Below, piece after piece: positions 1 through 10,501 of a stretch of 64,000 nt of DNA. Position 1 is the stretch's first letter, and each line of letters opens with the position of its first letter. This DNA comes from Kitasatospora albolonga (GTDB lineage: Bacteria > Actinomycetota > Actinomycetes > Streptomycetales > Streptomycetaceae): positions 558,001-622,000 of the forward strand of contig CP020563.1 of NCBI GenBank assembly GCA_002082585.1, given 5' to 3'. Position numbers and translations under genes: made by a program. A model generated the notes under the pieces. That model had not been told where the DNA came from, did not search any database, and saw nothing but the letters and a program-made list of their open reading frames with translations.

Positions 1-118
1 CGCTCCCCGGGGCCGCCCGACGGTTGTATGGCACTGCCCCGCCCGGCGCAGCTCCCCGGCCCCGGCCGCGTTCCCCGCCCTCGCCCTCATCTCCGCAGCG
101 ACTTCCCCAGGAGTTCCC

Positions 119-3100
119 ATGCCGTCCGATGCGCCCGTCGCACCCGCCCCGGCCGCCGTCCGGTTGCCGCTCTCGGTGGCCCAGCACGACATCTGGACGG
201 CCCACACCCTGGACCCCACCGGCCTGCGGTACAGCGTCGGTGAGTGCAGGGAGATCCTCGGCCCGGTGGACCCGGAGCTGATGTCGGCCGCCTGGCGGCG
301 CCTGGCCGAGGAGGCGGACTGCCTGCGGGTCCTGCGCTTCGAGGACGACGGGGAGCAGGTGTGGCAGCTGGTCGACCCGGACGTCGGCTCCCGCACCCTG
401 CCGTTCACCGACGTGAGCGCGGCGGACGACCCGGAGGCGGAAGCCTGGCGCCGGATCGACGCGCTGGTCTGCGACCCGTACGACCTGACCCGCCGGGCCC
501 CCGTACGCTGCGCGCTCTTCAAGCTCGGCGAGGAGAGGTACTTCTACTTCTACGGTTTCCACCACCTGGTCGTCGACGGGGTGGGCGTCTCGATGCTCCT
601 GGCACGGCTCGTCGCCCTGTACGAGCAGGCGGTGGCGGGCGAGCCGTGGGACGCCTCCCCCTTCGGGCGGCTCACCGACCTCCTGACCGAGGACGCGGCG
701 CACCGGAGCTCCGAAGAGGCCGCCGCCGAACGGGCGGGCTGGCGTGAGCACTTGGCCGGTGCGCCGGACGCCCCCAGCATCGTCCGGGGAACCGGCCGGG
801 CCGCCCCCGCGCACGGCGGACTGCCCTTCGCGCGGCGCAGCGTACGGATCTCCCCGGCGGACGCCGAGCGGCTGCGGACCGCCGCCCGTGCCGAGCGCGT
901 CTCCTGGTCCGTCCTCCTGGTGGCGCTGCTCACGGTCTACCTGCACCGGGTCACGGACCGGGACGAGCTGGTGGCCGCCCTGCCGGTGACGGGCCGGAAG
1001 TCGAAGACCGCGCGGAGCACGCCCGGGATGATGTCGAACATCGTTCCGCTGCGGCTGCGCGTGCGGCCCGAGGAGCCGCTCGGCGCACTGGTCCGGTCGG
1101 TGTCCGCCGAGATCAAGCACGGGCTGCGCCACCAGATGACCCGGTACGAGGACCTGTGCCGGGACGCCGGGGTCATGGACGGTTCCCGCAGGCTCGCCTC
1201 ACCCGTCATCAACATCATGGGCTTCAACGCGGAGCTGACCGTGTGCGGTCACCCGAGCGTCAACCACAACGTCAGCAACGGCCCGGTCGACGACCTGAGC
1301 ATCGCCGTGTTCGACCTGGGAGCGGCGAGCGGGCTGCGCATCGACTTCGACACCCCGGTGGAGGGGGTCGACGTGGACGCGGTCGCCGCCCACCAGGACC
1401 GGTTCGCCCGGTTCCTTGCGGAGGCCCTCGCCGTCGAGGAGCCGACCGCGCGCCGGGTGGCCGATCTGGAGGTGCTGTCCGGGGCCGAGCGCGAGCTGCT
1501 GACCGGGCGGTGGGCCGGGCCGGTGGTGGCGGCCGACGACACGACGCTGGTGGAGCGGTTCGAGGAGCAGGCGGCACGGTTCCCGGACAGCACCGCGCTG
1601 ATCGACCGGGACCGGCGGGTCACCTACGCCGAGCTCAACGCCGACGCCAACCGGTGGGCCCGGCACCTGCGCTCGCGCGGCCTGGGCCGCGGTGACATGG
1701 CGGGCATCCTCTTCGAGCGCGGCGCCCTCTTCGTCACCGCCCTGCTCGCCGTCCTGAAGACCGGTGCCGCGCACGTGCTGCTCGACCCCGACTTCCCCGA
1801 CGAACGCCTCCGCTCGGCGGCCGGTGACGCGGGCATCGGCCACCTCGTCACCCGCCAGGAGCTCGCGGACCGTGTCTCCGGCGACTGGGCCACCCACACC
1901 GGGACCCCCGCCGAGCTGCTGGACCAGGGGACCGGGGACCTCGGCCTCCCGCTCACCGCCGAGGACGCGGCGTGCCTGATGTTCACCTCGGGCTCGACCG
2001 GCAGGCCCAAGGGCATCCTCTCCTCCCACCGCAACCTGGTCTCGACCCTCACCCGGCAGAGCTATCTCCCCTTCGGCCCCGACCAGGTCATCCTGCAGTG
2101 CTCCCCCGTCTCGTGGGACGCGTTCAGCCTGGAGCTCTGGGGCGCGCTTCTGCACGGCGGCACCGCGGTCCTCCAGCCGGGGCAGAAGCCGGAACCGGCG
2201 ATCGTCGACGAGCTGGCCCGGCGGCACGGCATCACCACCCTGCTGCTGTCCGCCACCCTCTTCAACTATCTCGTCGACGAACACCCCGGCGCCTTCGCCT
2301 CCGTCACCACCGCGTTCACCGTCGGCGAGGCCGCCTCCCCCGCCCACGTACACGCTCTCCAGCGGCTGCGGCCCGGTATGGCCGTCGTCAACGGTTACGG
2401 ACCGGCCGAGGCGATGATCTTCGCGACCACGCACACCGTCGAGCCCGGCGCCGAGCCGCACCCGGTGATCCCCATCGGATCGCCCCTGGTCAACAAGCCC
2501 GCGTACATCCTGGACCACCACCTCAGGCTCTGCCCGCCCGGCACCACGGGGGAGCTGTACCTCGCGGGCGACGGCCTCGCCCACGGGTACCAGGGGCGCC
2601 CCGACATCACCGCCGTCCGCTTCGTCCCGCACCCCTTCGGAGGCCCGGGCAGCCGCCTCTACCGCACCGGCGACCTCGCCCACTTCGACCGGAACGGCAT
2701 CCTCCATTACGAGGGCCGGGCCGACGACCAGGTCAAGGTCCGGGGCTTCCGGATCGAGCCCGGTGAGATCGAGGCGGCTCTCCTCACCCACCCGCGCATC
2801 AGCCAGGCGGTGGTCACCCTCCACGAACAGCGGCTCGCCGCCTACGTCGTGGCCGATCAGCCCGTCCACCCCGAAGAGGTCCGCCGCCACTTGGCGGACC
2901 GGCTCCCCGAACACCTCGTACCGGCTTATCTCACGTCGCTGGACCGGCTGCCCTTCACCGCGAACGGGAAGATCGACAAGCGGGCGCTGCCGGCCCCGTC
3001 GATCGCCTCCCAGGGCGGCCGTGCGGCTCGCACGGCCGAGGAAGAGATCGTGGTGGCCCTGTTCGCGAGGACGCTCGGCCTGCCCGACAGCCCCACGCTC

Positions 3101-6100
3101 GACGACAACTTCTTCACGCTGGGCGGGCATTCGCTGCTGGCCGCGCGTCTCACGAACCACATCGCCGATGTCCTGGGTGTCCGGCTCACCATCCGTGATG
3201 TCTTCCAGCACCCCACGCCTGCTCGGCTCACCGAGCACATCGCGGGGAGGAAGGGCGCCCCCGCACTGCCTCCGCTCGTCGCTGCGGAGGGTGGAGACGG
3301 GCTGCCGCCGGCCTCGTACGCCCAGCAGCGGCTGTGGCTGCTGGCCGATCTCGACGGCGGAACCGCCGCGTACAACGTCCCCATCGCCATACGCATCCAA
3401 GGAACCCTGGACACAGAGGCGTTGGAGGCCGCACTCAACGACGTGGCAACCCGTCACGCACCGCTGAGGACCGTCTTCGAGACCGTCGACGGCGAGCCCC
3501 GCCAGCGCGTTCTGCCCCCGTCACCCGACCGCATCACCCTCACCCACCGCCGGGTGGACGCCGGGGACCTTGATACGGAACTGGCCGCGGCAGCGGGTCA
3601 CGTCTTCGACCTCCGTACCGAAGTCCCGCTCCGGGCAACCGTGTTCGACACGGGCAACGGCTCACAGGTCCTGCTGCTCCTGCTTCACCACATCGCCACC
3701 GACGGCGCCTCCAACGCCCCCTTCTTCACCGACCTCTCCCGGGCTTATGCAGCCCGCCTCACCGGCGCCACCGGGCCCGTCCTGGATCAACTGGCCGTCC
3801 AGTACGCCGACTACGCCCAGTGGCAGCGCCGCGTCCTCGGCTCCCCCACCGACCCCGAAAGCCTCCTCGCCCAGGAACTCGACTTCTGGCGACACACCCT
3901 CAGCGGCCTCCCCCAGGAACACACCCTCAACCTCGACCGCCCCCGACCGGCTCATGCCACCCACCAGGGCGGAGAAGTCACCGTCGACCTGGGCCCCGAC
4001 CTCTACGAGCAGATCGGCACACTGTCCCGGGCTGAAGGGTGCACGCCGTTCATGGTCGTGCACGCCGCACTCGTCGCAGCCCTCACCCGCCTCGGTGCGG
4101 GCACCGACCTCGCCATCGGCTCACCCGCCGCAGGCCGCAACGACGAGCAACTCCAAGAACTGGTGGGGTTCTTCGTCAACACCCTGGTCCTGCGCACCAA
4201 CACCACCGGCAACCCCACCTTCCGCGAACTCCTCCACCACGTCCGCACCACCGACCTCGACGCCTTCGCCCACCAAGAAGCCCCCTTCGACCTCGTCCTC
4301 GACACCCTCAACCCCACCCGCACCCTCACCCGCCACCCCCTCTTCCAAATCTGCCTGGCGCTGGAGACGGGTGGCGCACCCGCCCTCGACCTGCCGGGGG
4401 TCCGGGCGGCCGGTGCCGAGACGTTCGCCAACGGATCGGCCAAGTTCGACCTGGAGTTCTTCCTCCGCTCCGACGACGAGAAGGAGTTCCGGGCCACCGT
4501 CGTCTTCGCGCGGGATGTGTTCGACGAGGCGACGGTACGCAGGATGGCCACGGTTCTCGGCTCGGTCCTCCACCAGGTCCTGTCCAACCCGGAACTGCAC
4601 CTGGCCGACCTGAACGTCCTCACCGAGACCGAACGCGAGCTCCTCACGGGCCCCTGGGCCGGCACCCCCGTCGCCACCGACCACTCCACCATCGTCGAGC
4701 GCTTCGAGGAACAGGCCACGCTCCGCCCCGACAAGACCGCCCTCATCTTCGAAGACCTTGAACTCTCCTACAGGGAGCTGAACAGCGCCGCTAACCGCCG
4801 AGCTCACCACCTGCGCGAACTGGGCCTGAAACGCGGTGACATCGCCGGAGTCCTCCTGGAGCGGGGCACGGACTTCGCGACCGCGGTCATCGCCGTCACC
4901 AAGACCGGGGCCGCCTACACCCTCCTGGACCCCGACTTCCCCGACGAGCGACTGCGCACCGCCGCTGACGACGCCGGTATCACCCACCTCATCACCGATG
5001 CGACTCTCGGCAGTCGGCTGGCAGGGCCGTGGCAGGCAGTCATCTGGACGGGCGAGGAACTGGAAAGCCGGTCGGGAGAGAACCTGAACCTGCCGCTGAC
5101 CAGTGCTGATGTGGCGTGTCTGATGTTCACCTCAGGCTCCACCGGACGCCCCAAAGGCATCCTCTCCTCCCACCACAACCTCACCTCCACCATCACCCAC
5201 CAGAACTACGGAACCTTCGGACCCAACGAAACCTTCCTCCAATCCTCACCCGTCTCCTGGGACGCCTTCAGCCTCGAATTCTGGGGCGCCCTCCTCCACG
5301 GAGCCACCACCGTCCTCCAACCCGGACAAAAACCCGAACCCACCCTCATCACCCAACTCACCCACCACCACAACATCACCATGCTCCAACTCTCCGCCAG
5401 CCTCTTCAACTACCTCACCGACGAACACCCCCACGCCTTCACCACCGTCACCACCACCTACACCGCAGGCGAAACCGCCTCACCCACCCACACCCACAAA
5501 CTCCACCAACACCACCCCCACCTCACCATCACCAACGGCTACGGCCCCGCCGAATCCATGGGCTTCACCACCACCCACACCACCCACCCCACCACCCAAC
5601 CCCACACCACCATCCCCATCGGAACCCCCCTCACCAACAAACACACCTACATCCTCGACAACCACCTCAACCTCACCCCACCCGGCACCACCGGCCACCT
5701 CTACCTCGCCGGCCACGGCCTCGCCCACGGCTACCACAACCGACCCGACACCACCGCCACCCACTTCATCCCCAACCCCTACGGACCCCCCGGCACCCAC
5801 CTCTACCGCACCGGCGACCTCGCCCACCACGACCACCACGGAAACCTCCACTACGACGGCCGCGCCGACAACCAAATCAAAATCCGCGGCTTCCGCATCG
5901 AACCCACCGAAATCGAAACCACCCTCCTCACCCACCCCCACATCACCCAAACCACCATCACCACCCACCAGGAACAGCTGGTCGCGTACGTGGTCGAGGA
6001 GCCGCCCGGAGGAGAGACCGACTCCTCCCCCTCCTCCCCCGAGGAGCTGCGCCGGTACGTCGCGGAACGCCTGCCGGAACACCTGGTCCCGTCGCACATC

Positions 6101-9100
6101 ATCGTGCTCGACCGACTGCCGCTCACCCCCAACGGGAAGATCGACAGACGCGCCCTGCCCGCTCCCGCGCCGCAGTTGGCCCGGGGGACGCGGCGGGCAC
6201 CGCGCACCCCGGGGGAAGAGATCCTGGTCTCGCTGTTCGCCAAGGCCCTGCGAACGACGGAGCCGCTCGGCATCGACGACAACTTCTTCACTCTGGGCGG
6301 GCATTCACTGCTGGCCGCGCGTCTCACGAACCACATCGCCGACGTCCTGGGCGTCCGGCTCACCATCCGCGACGTCTTCCAGCACCCGACCCCCGCCCGA
6401 CTCACCGAACACATCGCCGGGAAGAAGGGCACCCCCGCACTGCCTCCGCTCGTCCCCACGGACAACGCGGAGAACCCGGGCGAGCTGCCCCCGGCCTCGT
6501 ACGCCCAGCAACGGCTGTGGCTCCTGGCCGATCTCGACGGCGGAACCGCCGCATACAACGTCCCCATCGCCATACGCATCCAAGGCACTCTGGATACGGG
6601 TGCGTTGGAGGCCGCACTCAACGACGTGGCAACCCGCCACGCCCCGCTGAGAACCGTCCTCGAGACCGTCGACGGCGAACCCCGCCAGCGCGTCCTGCCC
6701 CCCTCACCCGACCGCATCACCCTCACACACCGCCGTATCGACCCCGCGAACCTCGATACGGAACTGGCCACGGCAGCAGGTCACGTCTTCGACCTCCATG
6801 CCGAAGTCCCCCTGCGCGCAACCTTGTTCGACACGGGCAACGGCTCACAGGTCCTGCTGCTCCTGCTCCACCACATCGCCACCGACGGCGCCTCCAACAC
6901 CCCCTTCTTCACCGACCTCTCCCACGCCTACCAAGCCCGCCTCAACGGAACCAGTACCCCCGTCCTGGATCAACTGGCCGTCCAGTACGCCGACTACGCC
7001 CAGTGGCAGCGCCGCGTCCTCGGCTCCCCCACCGACCCCGAAAGCCTCCTCGCCCAGGAACTCGACTTCTGGCGACACACCCTCAGCGGCCTCCCCCAGG
7101 AACACACCCTCAACCTCGACCGCCCCCGACCGGCTCATGCCACCCACCAGGGCGGAGAAGTCGACATCGACCTGGGCCCCGACCTCTACGAGTGGGTCAC
7201 CGAACTCTCCCGGGCCGAAGGATGCACGCCATTCATGGTCGTGCACGCGGCGCTCGTCGCAGCACTCACCCGCCTGGGTGCGGGCACGGATCTCGCCATC
7301 GGGTCACCGGTCGCGGGCCGGGGCCACGAAGGGCTTCAGGATCTGGTGGGGTTCTTCGTCAACACCCTGGTCCTGCGCACCAACACCACCGGCAACCCCA
7401 CCTTCCGCGAACTCCTCCACCACGTCCGCACCACCGACCTCGACGCCTTCGCCCACCAAGAAGCCCCCTTCGACCTCGTCCTCGACACCCTCAACCCCAC
7501 CCGCACCCTCACCCGCCACCCCCTCTTCCAAATCTGCCTCGGGCTCGAGGCGGGCGGTCTGCCGGAGGTGAGTCTGGCCGGGGTGCAGGAGGCCGAAGTC
7601 TTCGGTGTCATGAACGGCTCGGCCAAGTTCGACCTGGAGTTCCTCCTCCGCTCCGACGACAGCAAGCGCCTGCACGGCGCGATCCTCTTCGCGCGGGATG
7701 TGTTCGACGAGGCGACGGTACGCAGGATGGCCACGGTCCTCGGTTCGGTCCTCCACCAGGTCCTGTCCAACCCGGAACTGCACCTGGCCGACCTGAACGT
7801 CCTCACCGAGACCGAACGCGAGCTCCTCACGGGCCCCTGGGCCGGCACCCCCGTCGCCACCGACCACTCCACCATCGTCGAGCGCTTCGAGGAACAGACC
7901 GCACTCCGCCCCGAGAAGACCGCGCTCATCTTCGAAGACCGGCGGGTGACCTACGCCGACCTCAACGCCTCCGCGAACCGCCTGGCTCACCACCTCCGCA
8001 CCTTGGGTCTCAAGCGCGGTGACATCGCGGGAGTGCTGTTGGAGCGGGGCACGGACTTCGCGACCGCGGTCATCGCCGTCACCAAGACCGGGGCCGCCTA
8101 CACCCTCCTCGACCCCGACTTCCCCGACGAACGACTCCGCACCGCCGCCCACGACGCCGGTATCACCCACCTCATCACCGACACCGTGCTGTCCCAACGC
8201 CTCAACGGGCCCTGGACCACCGTGACCGAGCAGCCCGGCGACCTCACCGCTCTGCCGGACACCAACCTCGGCATACCCCTCACCCGTGCTGATGTGGCGT
8301 GCTTGATGTTCACCTCAGGCTCCACCGGACGCCCCAAAGGCATCCTCTCCTCCCACCACAACCTCACCTCCACCATCACCCACCAGAACTACGGAACCTT
8401 CGGACCCAACGAAACCTTCCTCCAATCCTCACCCGTCTCCTGGGACGCCTTCAGCCTCGAATTCTGGGGCGCCCTCCTCCACGGAGCCACCACCGTCCTC
8501 CAACCCGGACAAAAACCCGAACCCACCCTCATCACCCAACTCACCCACCACCACAACATCACCATGCTCCAACTCTCCGCCAGCCTCTTCAACTACCTCA
8601 CCGACGAACACCCCCACGCCTTCACCACCGTCACCACCACCTACACCGCAGGCGAAACCGCCTCACCCACCCACACCCACAAACTCCACCAACACCACCC
8701 CCACCTCACCATCACCAACGGCTACGGCCCCGCCGAATCCATGGGCTTCACCACCACCCACACCACCCACCCCACCACCCAACCCCACACCACCATCCCC
8801 ATCGGAACCCCCCTCACCAACAAACACACCTACATCCTCGACAACCACCTCAACCTCACCCCACCCGGCACCACCGGCCACCTCTACCTCGCCGGCCACG
8901 GCCTCGCCCACGGCTACCACAACCGACCCGACACCACCGCCACCCACTTCATCCCCAACCCCTACGGACCCCCCGGCACCCACCTCTACCGCACCGGCGA
9001 CCTCGCCCACCACGACCACCACGGAAACCTCCACTACGACGGCCGCGCCGACAACCAAATCAAAATCCGCGGCTTCCGCATCGAACCCACCGAAATCGAA

Positions 9101-9655
9101 ACCACCCTCCTCACCCACCCCCACATCACCCAAACCACCATCACCACCCATCGCGACGCACTCGCCGCCTACTTCGTCGCCGACTCCGACCGGCTCACCG
9201 TGGACGAGGTCCGCCGACACCTGGCCGAGCGGCTTCCCGAGCACCTCGTACCGACCTATCTGACCCGGCTCGACCGGCTTCCCCTGACGCCCAACGGGAA
9301 GATCGACAAGCGAGCCCTGCCCATTCCGCAGGCCACCGTCGCCCCGGGCGGGCGCCCGCCGCGCACCCCGCTCGAAGAGACCCTGGTCGCCCTGTTCGCC
9401 GGAACCCTCGGCACGAGCGCCGCCCTCACGATCGACGACGACTTCTTCACGCTGGGCGGCCATTCGCTGCTGGGTGCCCGGCTCACCAACCACATCGCCG
9501 GTTCGCTGAGGGTCCGGCTGACCGTGCGCGACCTCTTCCAGCACCCGACGCCTGCCCGGCTCGCCGAGCACATCGTCTCCCTCCAGGCAGCGCCCGCCCC
9601 GAAGGCCCGGCCCGCCCTCCGCCGCCGTACCCGGACAGAACGGATCAGCTCATGA
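119..9655 (+). CDS. NRPS, three modules C-A-T-C-A-T-C-A-T
   Basis: This 3178-aa peptide synthetase adds three residues. It starts at ATG 119 behind CAGGAG. C1 (about residues 15-440, HHLVVDG at 148-154) resembles starter C domains, which suggests an acyl or aryl cap. A1 spans about 476-955 and T1 has its GGHS near 1006. C2 starts about 1062, A2 about 1525, and T2 GGHS lies near 2061. C3 starts about 2123, A3 about 2585, and T3 lies near 3111. There is no TE, so the chain passes on. By-eye alignment to PheA gives pocket codes DALLFVGIFK (A1) and DALQYAGGFK (A2 and A3). I do not recognise a substrate for either. A2 and A3 share an 847-bp core that reads as identical and is rich in Thr, His and Asn codons, so they should select the same amino acid. 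The gene overlaps the next one by ATGA. Confidence 0.95.
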   Translation: MPSDAPVAPAPAAVRLPLSVAQHDIWTAHTLDPTGLRYSVGECREILGPVDPELMSAAWRRLAEEADCLRVLRFEDDGEQVWQLVDPDVGSRTLPFTDVSAADDPEAEAWRRIDALVCDPYDLTRRAPVRCALFKLGEERYFYFYGFHHLVVDGVGVSMLLARLVALYEQAVAGEPWDASPFGRLTDLLTEDAAHRSSEEAAAERAGWREHLAGAPDAPSIVRGTGRAAPAHGGLPFARRSVRISPADAERLRTAARAERVSWSVLLVALLTVYLHRVTDRDELVAALPVTGRKSKTARSTPGMMSNIVPLRLRVRPEEPLGALVRSVSAEIKHGLRHQMTRYEDLCRDAGVMDGSRRLASPVINIMGFNAELTVCGHPSVNHNVSNGPVDDLSIAVFDLGAASGLRIDFDTPVEGVDVDAVAAHQDRFARFLAEALAVEEPTARRVADLEVLSGAERELLTGRWAGPVVAADDTTLVERFEEQAARFPDSTALIDRDRRVTYAELNADANRWARHLRSRGLGRGDMAGILFERGALFVTALLAVLKTGAAHVLLDPDFPDERLRSAAGDAGIGHLVTRQELADRVSGDWATHTGTPAELLDQGTGDLGLPLTAEDAACLMFTSGSTGRPKGILSSHRNLVSTLTRQSYLPFGPDQVILQCSPVSWDAFSLELWGALLHGGTAVLQPGQKPEPAIVDELARRHGITTLLLSATLFNYLVDEHPGAFASVTTAFTVGEAASPAHVHALQRLRPGMAVVNGYGPAEAMIFATTHTVEPGAEPHPVIPIGSPLVNKPAYILDHHLRLCPPGTTGELYLAGDGLAHGYQGRPDITAVRFVPHPFGGPGSRLYRTGDLAHFDRNGILHYEGRADDQVKVRGFRIEPGEIEAALLTHPRISQAVVTLHEQRLAAYVVADQPVHPEEVRRHLADRLPEHLVPAYLTSLDRLPFTANGKIDKRALPAPSIASQGGRAARTAEEEIVVALFARTLGLPDSPTLDDNFFTLGGHSLLAARLTNHIADVLGVRLTIRDVFQHPTPARLTEHIAGRKGAPALPPLVAAEGGDGLPPASYAQQRLWLLADLDGGTAAYNVPIAIRIQGTLDTEALEAALNDVATRHAPLRTVFETVDGEPRQRVLPPSPDRITLTHRRVDAGDLDTELAAAAGHVFDLRTEVPLRATVFDTGNGSQVLLLLLHHIATDGASNAPFFTDLSRAYAARLTGATGPVLDQLAVQYADYAQWQRRVLGSPTDPESLLAQELDFWRHTLSGLPQEHTLNLDRPRPAHATHQGGEVTVDLGPDLYEQIGTLSRAEGCTPFMVVHAALVAALTRLGAGTDLAIGSPAAGRNDEQLQELVGFFVNTLVLRTNTTGNPTFRELLHHVRTTDLDAFAHQEAPFDLVLDTLNPTRTLTRHPLFQICLALETGGAPALDLPGVRAAGAETFANGSAKFDLEFFLRSDDEKEFRATVVFARDVFDEATVRRMATVLGSVLHQVLSNPELHLADLNVLTETERELLTGPWAGTPVATDHSTIVERFEEQATLRPDKTALIFEDLELSYRELNSAANRRAHHLRELGLKRGDIAGVLLERGTDFATAVIAVTKTGAAYTLLDPDFPDERLRTAADDAGITHLITDATLGSRLAGPWQAVIWTGEELESRSGENLNLPLTSADVACLMFTSGSTGRPKGILSSHHNLTSTITHQNYGTFGPNETFLQSSPVSWDAFSLEFWGALLHGATTVLQPGQKPEPTLITQLTHHHNITMLQLSASLFNYLTDEHPHAFTTVTTTYTAGETASPTHTHKLHQHHPHLTITNGYGPAESMGFTTTHTTHPTTQPHTTIPIGTPLTNKHTYILDNHLNLTPPGTTGHLYLAGHGLAHGYHNRPDTTATHFIPNPYGPPGTHLYRTGDLAHHDHHGNLHYDGRADNQIKIRGFRIEPTEIETTLLTHPHITQTTITTHQEQLVAYVVEEPPGGETDSSPSSPEELRRYVAERLPEHLVPSHIIVLDRLPLTPNGKIDRRALPAPAPQLARGTRRAPRTPGEEILVSLFAKALRTTEPLGIDDNFFTLGGHSLLAARLTNHIADVLGVRLTIRDVFQHPTPARLTEHIAGKKGTPALPPLVPTDNAENPGELPPASYAQQRLWLLADLDGGTAAYNVPIAIRIQGTLDTGALEAALNDVATRHAPLRTVLETVDGEPRQRVLPPSPDRITLTHRRIDPANLDTELATAAGHVFDLHAEVPLRATLFDTGNGSQVLLLLLHHIATDGASNTPFFTDLSHAYQARLNGTSTPVLDQLAVQYADYAQWQRRVLGSPTDPESLLAQELDFWRHTLSGLPQEHTLNLDRPRPAHATHQGGEVDIDLGPDLYEWVTELSRAEGCTPFMVVHAALVAALTRLGAGTDLAIGSPVAGRGHEGLQDLVGFFVNTLVLRTNTTGNPTFRELLHHVRTTDLDAFAHQEAPFDLVLDTLNPTRTLTRHPLFQICLGLEAGGLPEVSLAGVQEAEVFGVMNGSAKFDLEFLLRSDDSKRLHGAILFARDVFDEATVRRMATVLGSVLHQVLSNPELHLADLNVLTETERELLTGPWAGTPVATDHSTIVERFEEQTALRPEKTALIFEDRRVTYADLNASANRLAHHLRTLGLKRGDIAGVLLERGTDFATAVIAVTKTGAAYTLLDPDFPDERLRTAAHDAGITHLITDTVLSQRLNGPWTTVTEQPGDLTALPDTNLGIPLTRADVACLMFTSGSTGRPKGILSSHHNLTSTITHQNYGTFGPNETFLQSSPVSWDAFSLEFWGALLHGATTVLQPGQKPEPTLITQLTHHHNITMLQLSASLFNYLTDEHPHAFTTVTTTYTAGETASPTHTHKLHQHHPHLTITNGYGPAESMGFTTTHTTHPTTQPHTTIPIGTPLTNKHTYILDNHLNLTPPGTTGHLYLAGHGLAHGYHNRPDTTATHFIPNPYGPPGTHLYRTGDLAHHDHHGNLHYDGRADNQIKIRGFRIEPTEIETTLLTHPHITQTTITTHRDALAAYFVADSDRLTVDEVRRHLAERLPEHLVPTYLTRLDRLPLTPNGKIDKRALPIPQATVAPGGRPPRTPLEETLVALFAGTLGTSAALTIDDDFFTLGGHSLLGARLTNHIAGSLRVRLTVRDLFQHPTPARLAEHIVSLQAAPAPKARPALRRRTRTERISS
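3779..3979 (+). repeat. Condensation-domain repeat shared by C2 and C3
   Basis: About 201 nt of C2 read as identical to 6962-7162 in C3, again at offset 3183. A second block at 4161-4356 matches 7344-7539 (about 196 nt). Both blocks are C-rich and G-poor, like the A-domain repeat. The sequence between them differs, giving a mosaic of identical and diverged patches across the duplicated modules. Confidence 0.75.
5121..5967 (+). repeat. GRINS-like skewed repeat, copy 1 (A2 core)
   Basis: This 847-nt stretch of A2, from motif A3 to past A8, reads as identical to 8304-9150 (offset 3183). Base use is extreme on the coding strand. Positions 5581-5640 contain 37 C, 18 A, 3 T and only 2 G. The encoded protein is recoded toward Thr, His and Asn while core motifs survive ([24 protein letters not shown]). 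The matching part of A1 has ordinary composition. These properties match GRINS, repeats of intense nucleotide skew described in assembly-line PKS genes. Confidence 0.85.
6962..7162 (+). repeat. Second copy of the condensation-domain repeat (C3)
   Basis: Partner of 3779-3979 at offset 3183. The further pair is 4161-4356 with 7344-7539. Confidence 0.75.
8304..9150 (+). repeat. GRINS-like skewed repeat, copy 2 (A3 core)
   Basis: This is the second copy of the A-domain core repeat. It breaks from copy 1 at 9151 (T versus C at 5968), just after a run of Thr and His codons. The flanks differ by scattered substitutions, so identity is confined to the skewed tract. That pattern fits recent gene conversion or recombination between modules 2 and 3. 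Confidence 0.85.
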
Positions 9656-10437
9656 CCATCTCCCCGCCGCCCGCCGCAGACGACGTCGTCTGGGACCTGC
9701 CGGGCGAGGCCCCGCACCGCCTGTCGCTGCTGGTGCTGCCGCACGCCGGGGGCAACGCCCACGCGTACGGCGTCTGGCGCGAGCATCTGCCGGCGGATGT
9801 GCGGCTGCTGATCGGCCAGTACCCCGGCCGGGGCGCCCGCTACAGCGAGGACCTGCCGGAGTCGGTGGACGACCTGGCGCTGCCGGTCCTCGACTCCCTG
9901 CCCGCGGACACCGGTGACCTGGTGGTCCTGGGCCACAGCATGGGGTCCCTGGTCGCCTTCGAGGTGACCCGCGCCCTCCAGGCGGCCGGCCGCACCCCCC
10001 GGGGGCTGATCGCCTCCGCCTGCCGGGCCCCGGTGCTGCCCAACCAGTGCCCGGTCCACCCGGAGCTGCTCGACGACGACCAGCTGGTGGCCGCCATCAA
10101 GGAGCGCGGGGGCACCGATGACGGCATCCTCGACGAGCCGGAGCTCCGCGAGATCGTCCTGCCGTCCATCCGGGCCGACTTCGCCATCGACGACGCCTAC
10201 CGGTGCACCGTCCCCGACGTCCGGCTCGACTGCCCGGTGGCCGTGTTCGGCGGCGACGCGGACCCGATCGTGCCGACCGGGATGCTCGGCGGCTGGTCCC
10301 TGGTGACCGGGGGCGAGGTCGTGCCCGAGGTGCTCCCGGGCGACCACTTCTACTTCCAGCAGGACCTGCCGGGGTTCTTCGCCCGGCTCAACCCGGTCCT
10401 CGGCACCCTGCGGGACGCACCGGCCACGGCCGGCTGA
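9652..10437 (+). CDS. Type II thioesterase
   Basis: A 261-aa alpha/beta hydrolase of the editing thioesterase family. These enzymes remove misprimed acyl or aminoacyl groups from stalled carrier domains. The N-terminal LPHAGGNA motif, the nucleophile elbow GHSMGS and a late GDHFYF (catalytic His) are all present. Its ATG overlaps the stop of the upstream NRPS by 4 nt, so the two are translationally coupled. This is a cytoplasmic accessory enzyme, distinct from the chain-releasing TE at the end of the third NRPS. Confidence 0.93.
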   Translation: MTISPPPAADDVVWDLPGEAPHRLSLLVLPHAGGNAHAYGVWREHLPADVRLLIGQYPGRGARYSEDLPESVDDLALPVLDSLPADTGDLVVLGHSMGSLVAFEVTRALQAAGRTPRGLIASACRAPVLPNQCPVHPELLDDDQLVAAIKERGGTDDGILDEPELREIVLPSIRADFAIDDAYRCTVPDVRLDCPVAVFGGDADPIVPTGMLGGWSLVTGGEVVPEVLPGDHFYFQQDLPGFFARLNPVLGTLRDAPATAG

Positions 10438-10501
10438 CTCCCTGCCGCTCCGGTCGGCCCCATCAACTTCCAGCCCATCTCCGCGAAGACGAGGAACTCC
10501 C

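Noticed and set aside
1..118. A gene or promoter at the left edge
   Set aside because: Short overlapping frames here have no recognisable product. The stretch holds the ribosome site of the first NRPS and nothing else I can support.
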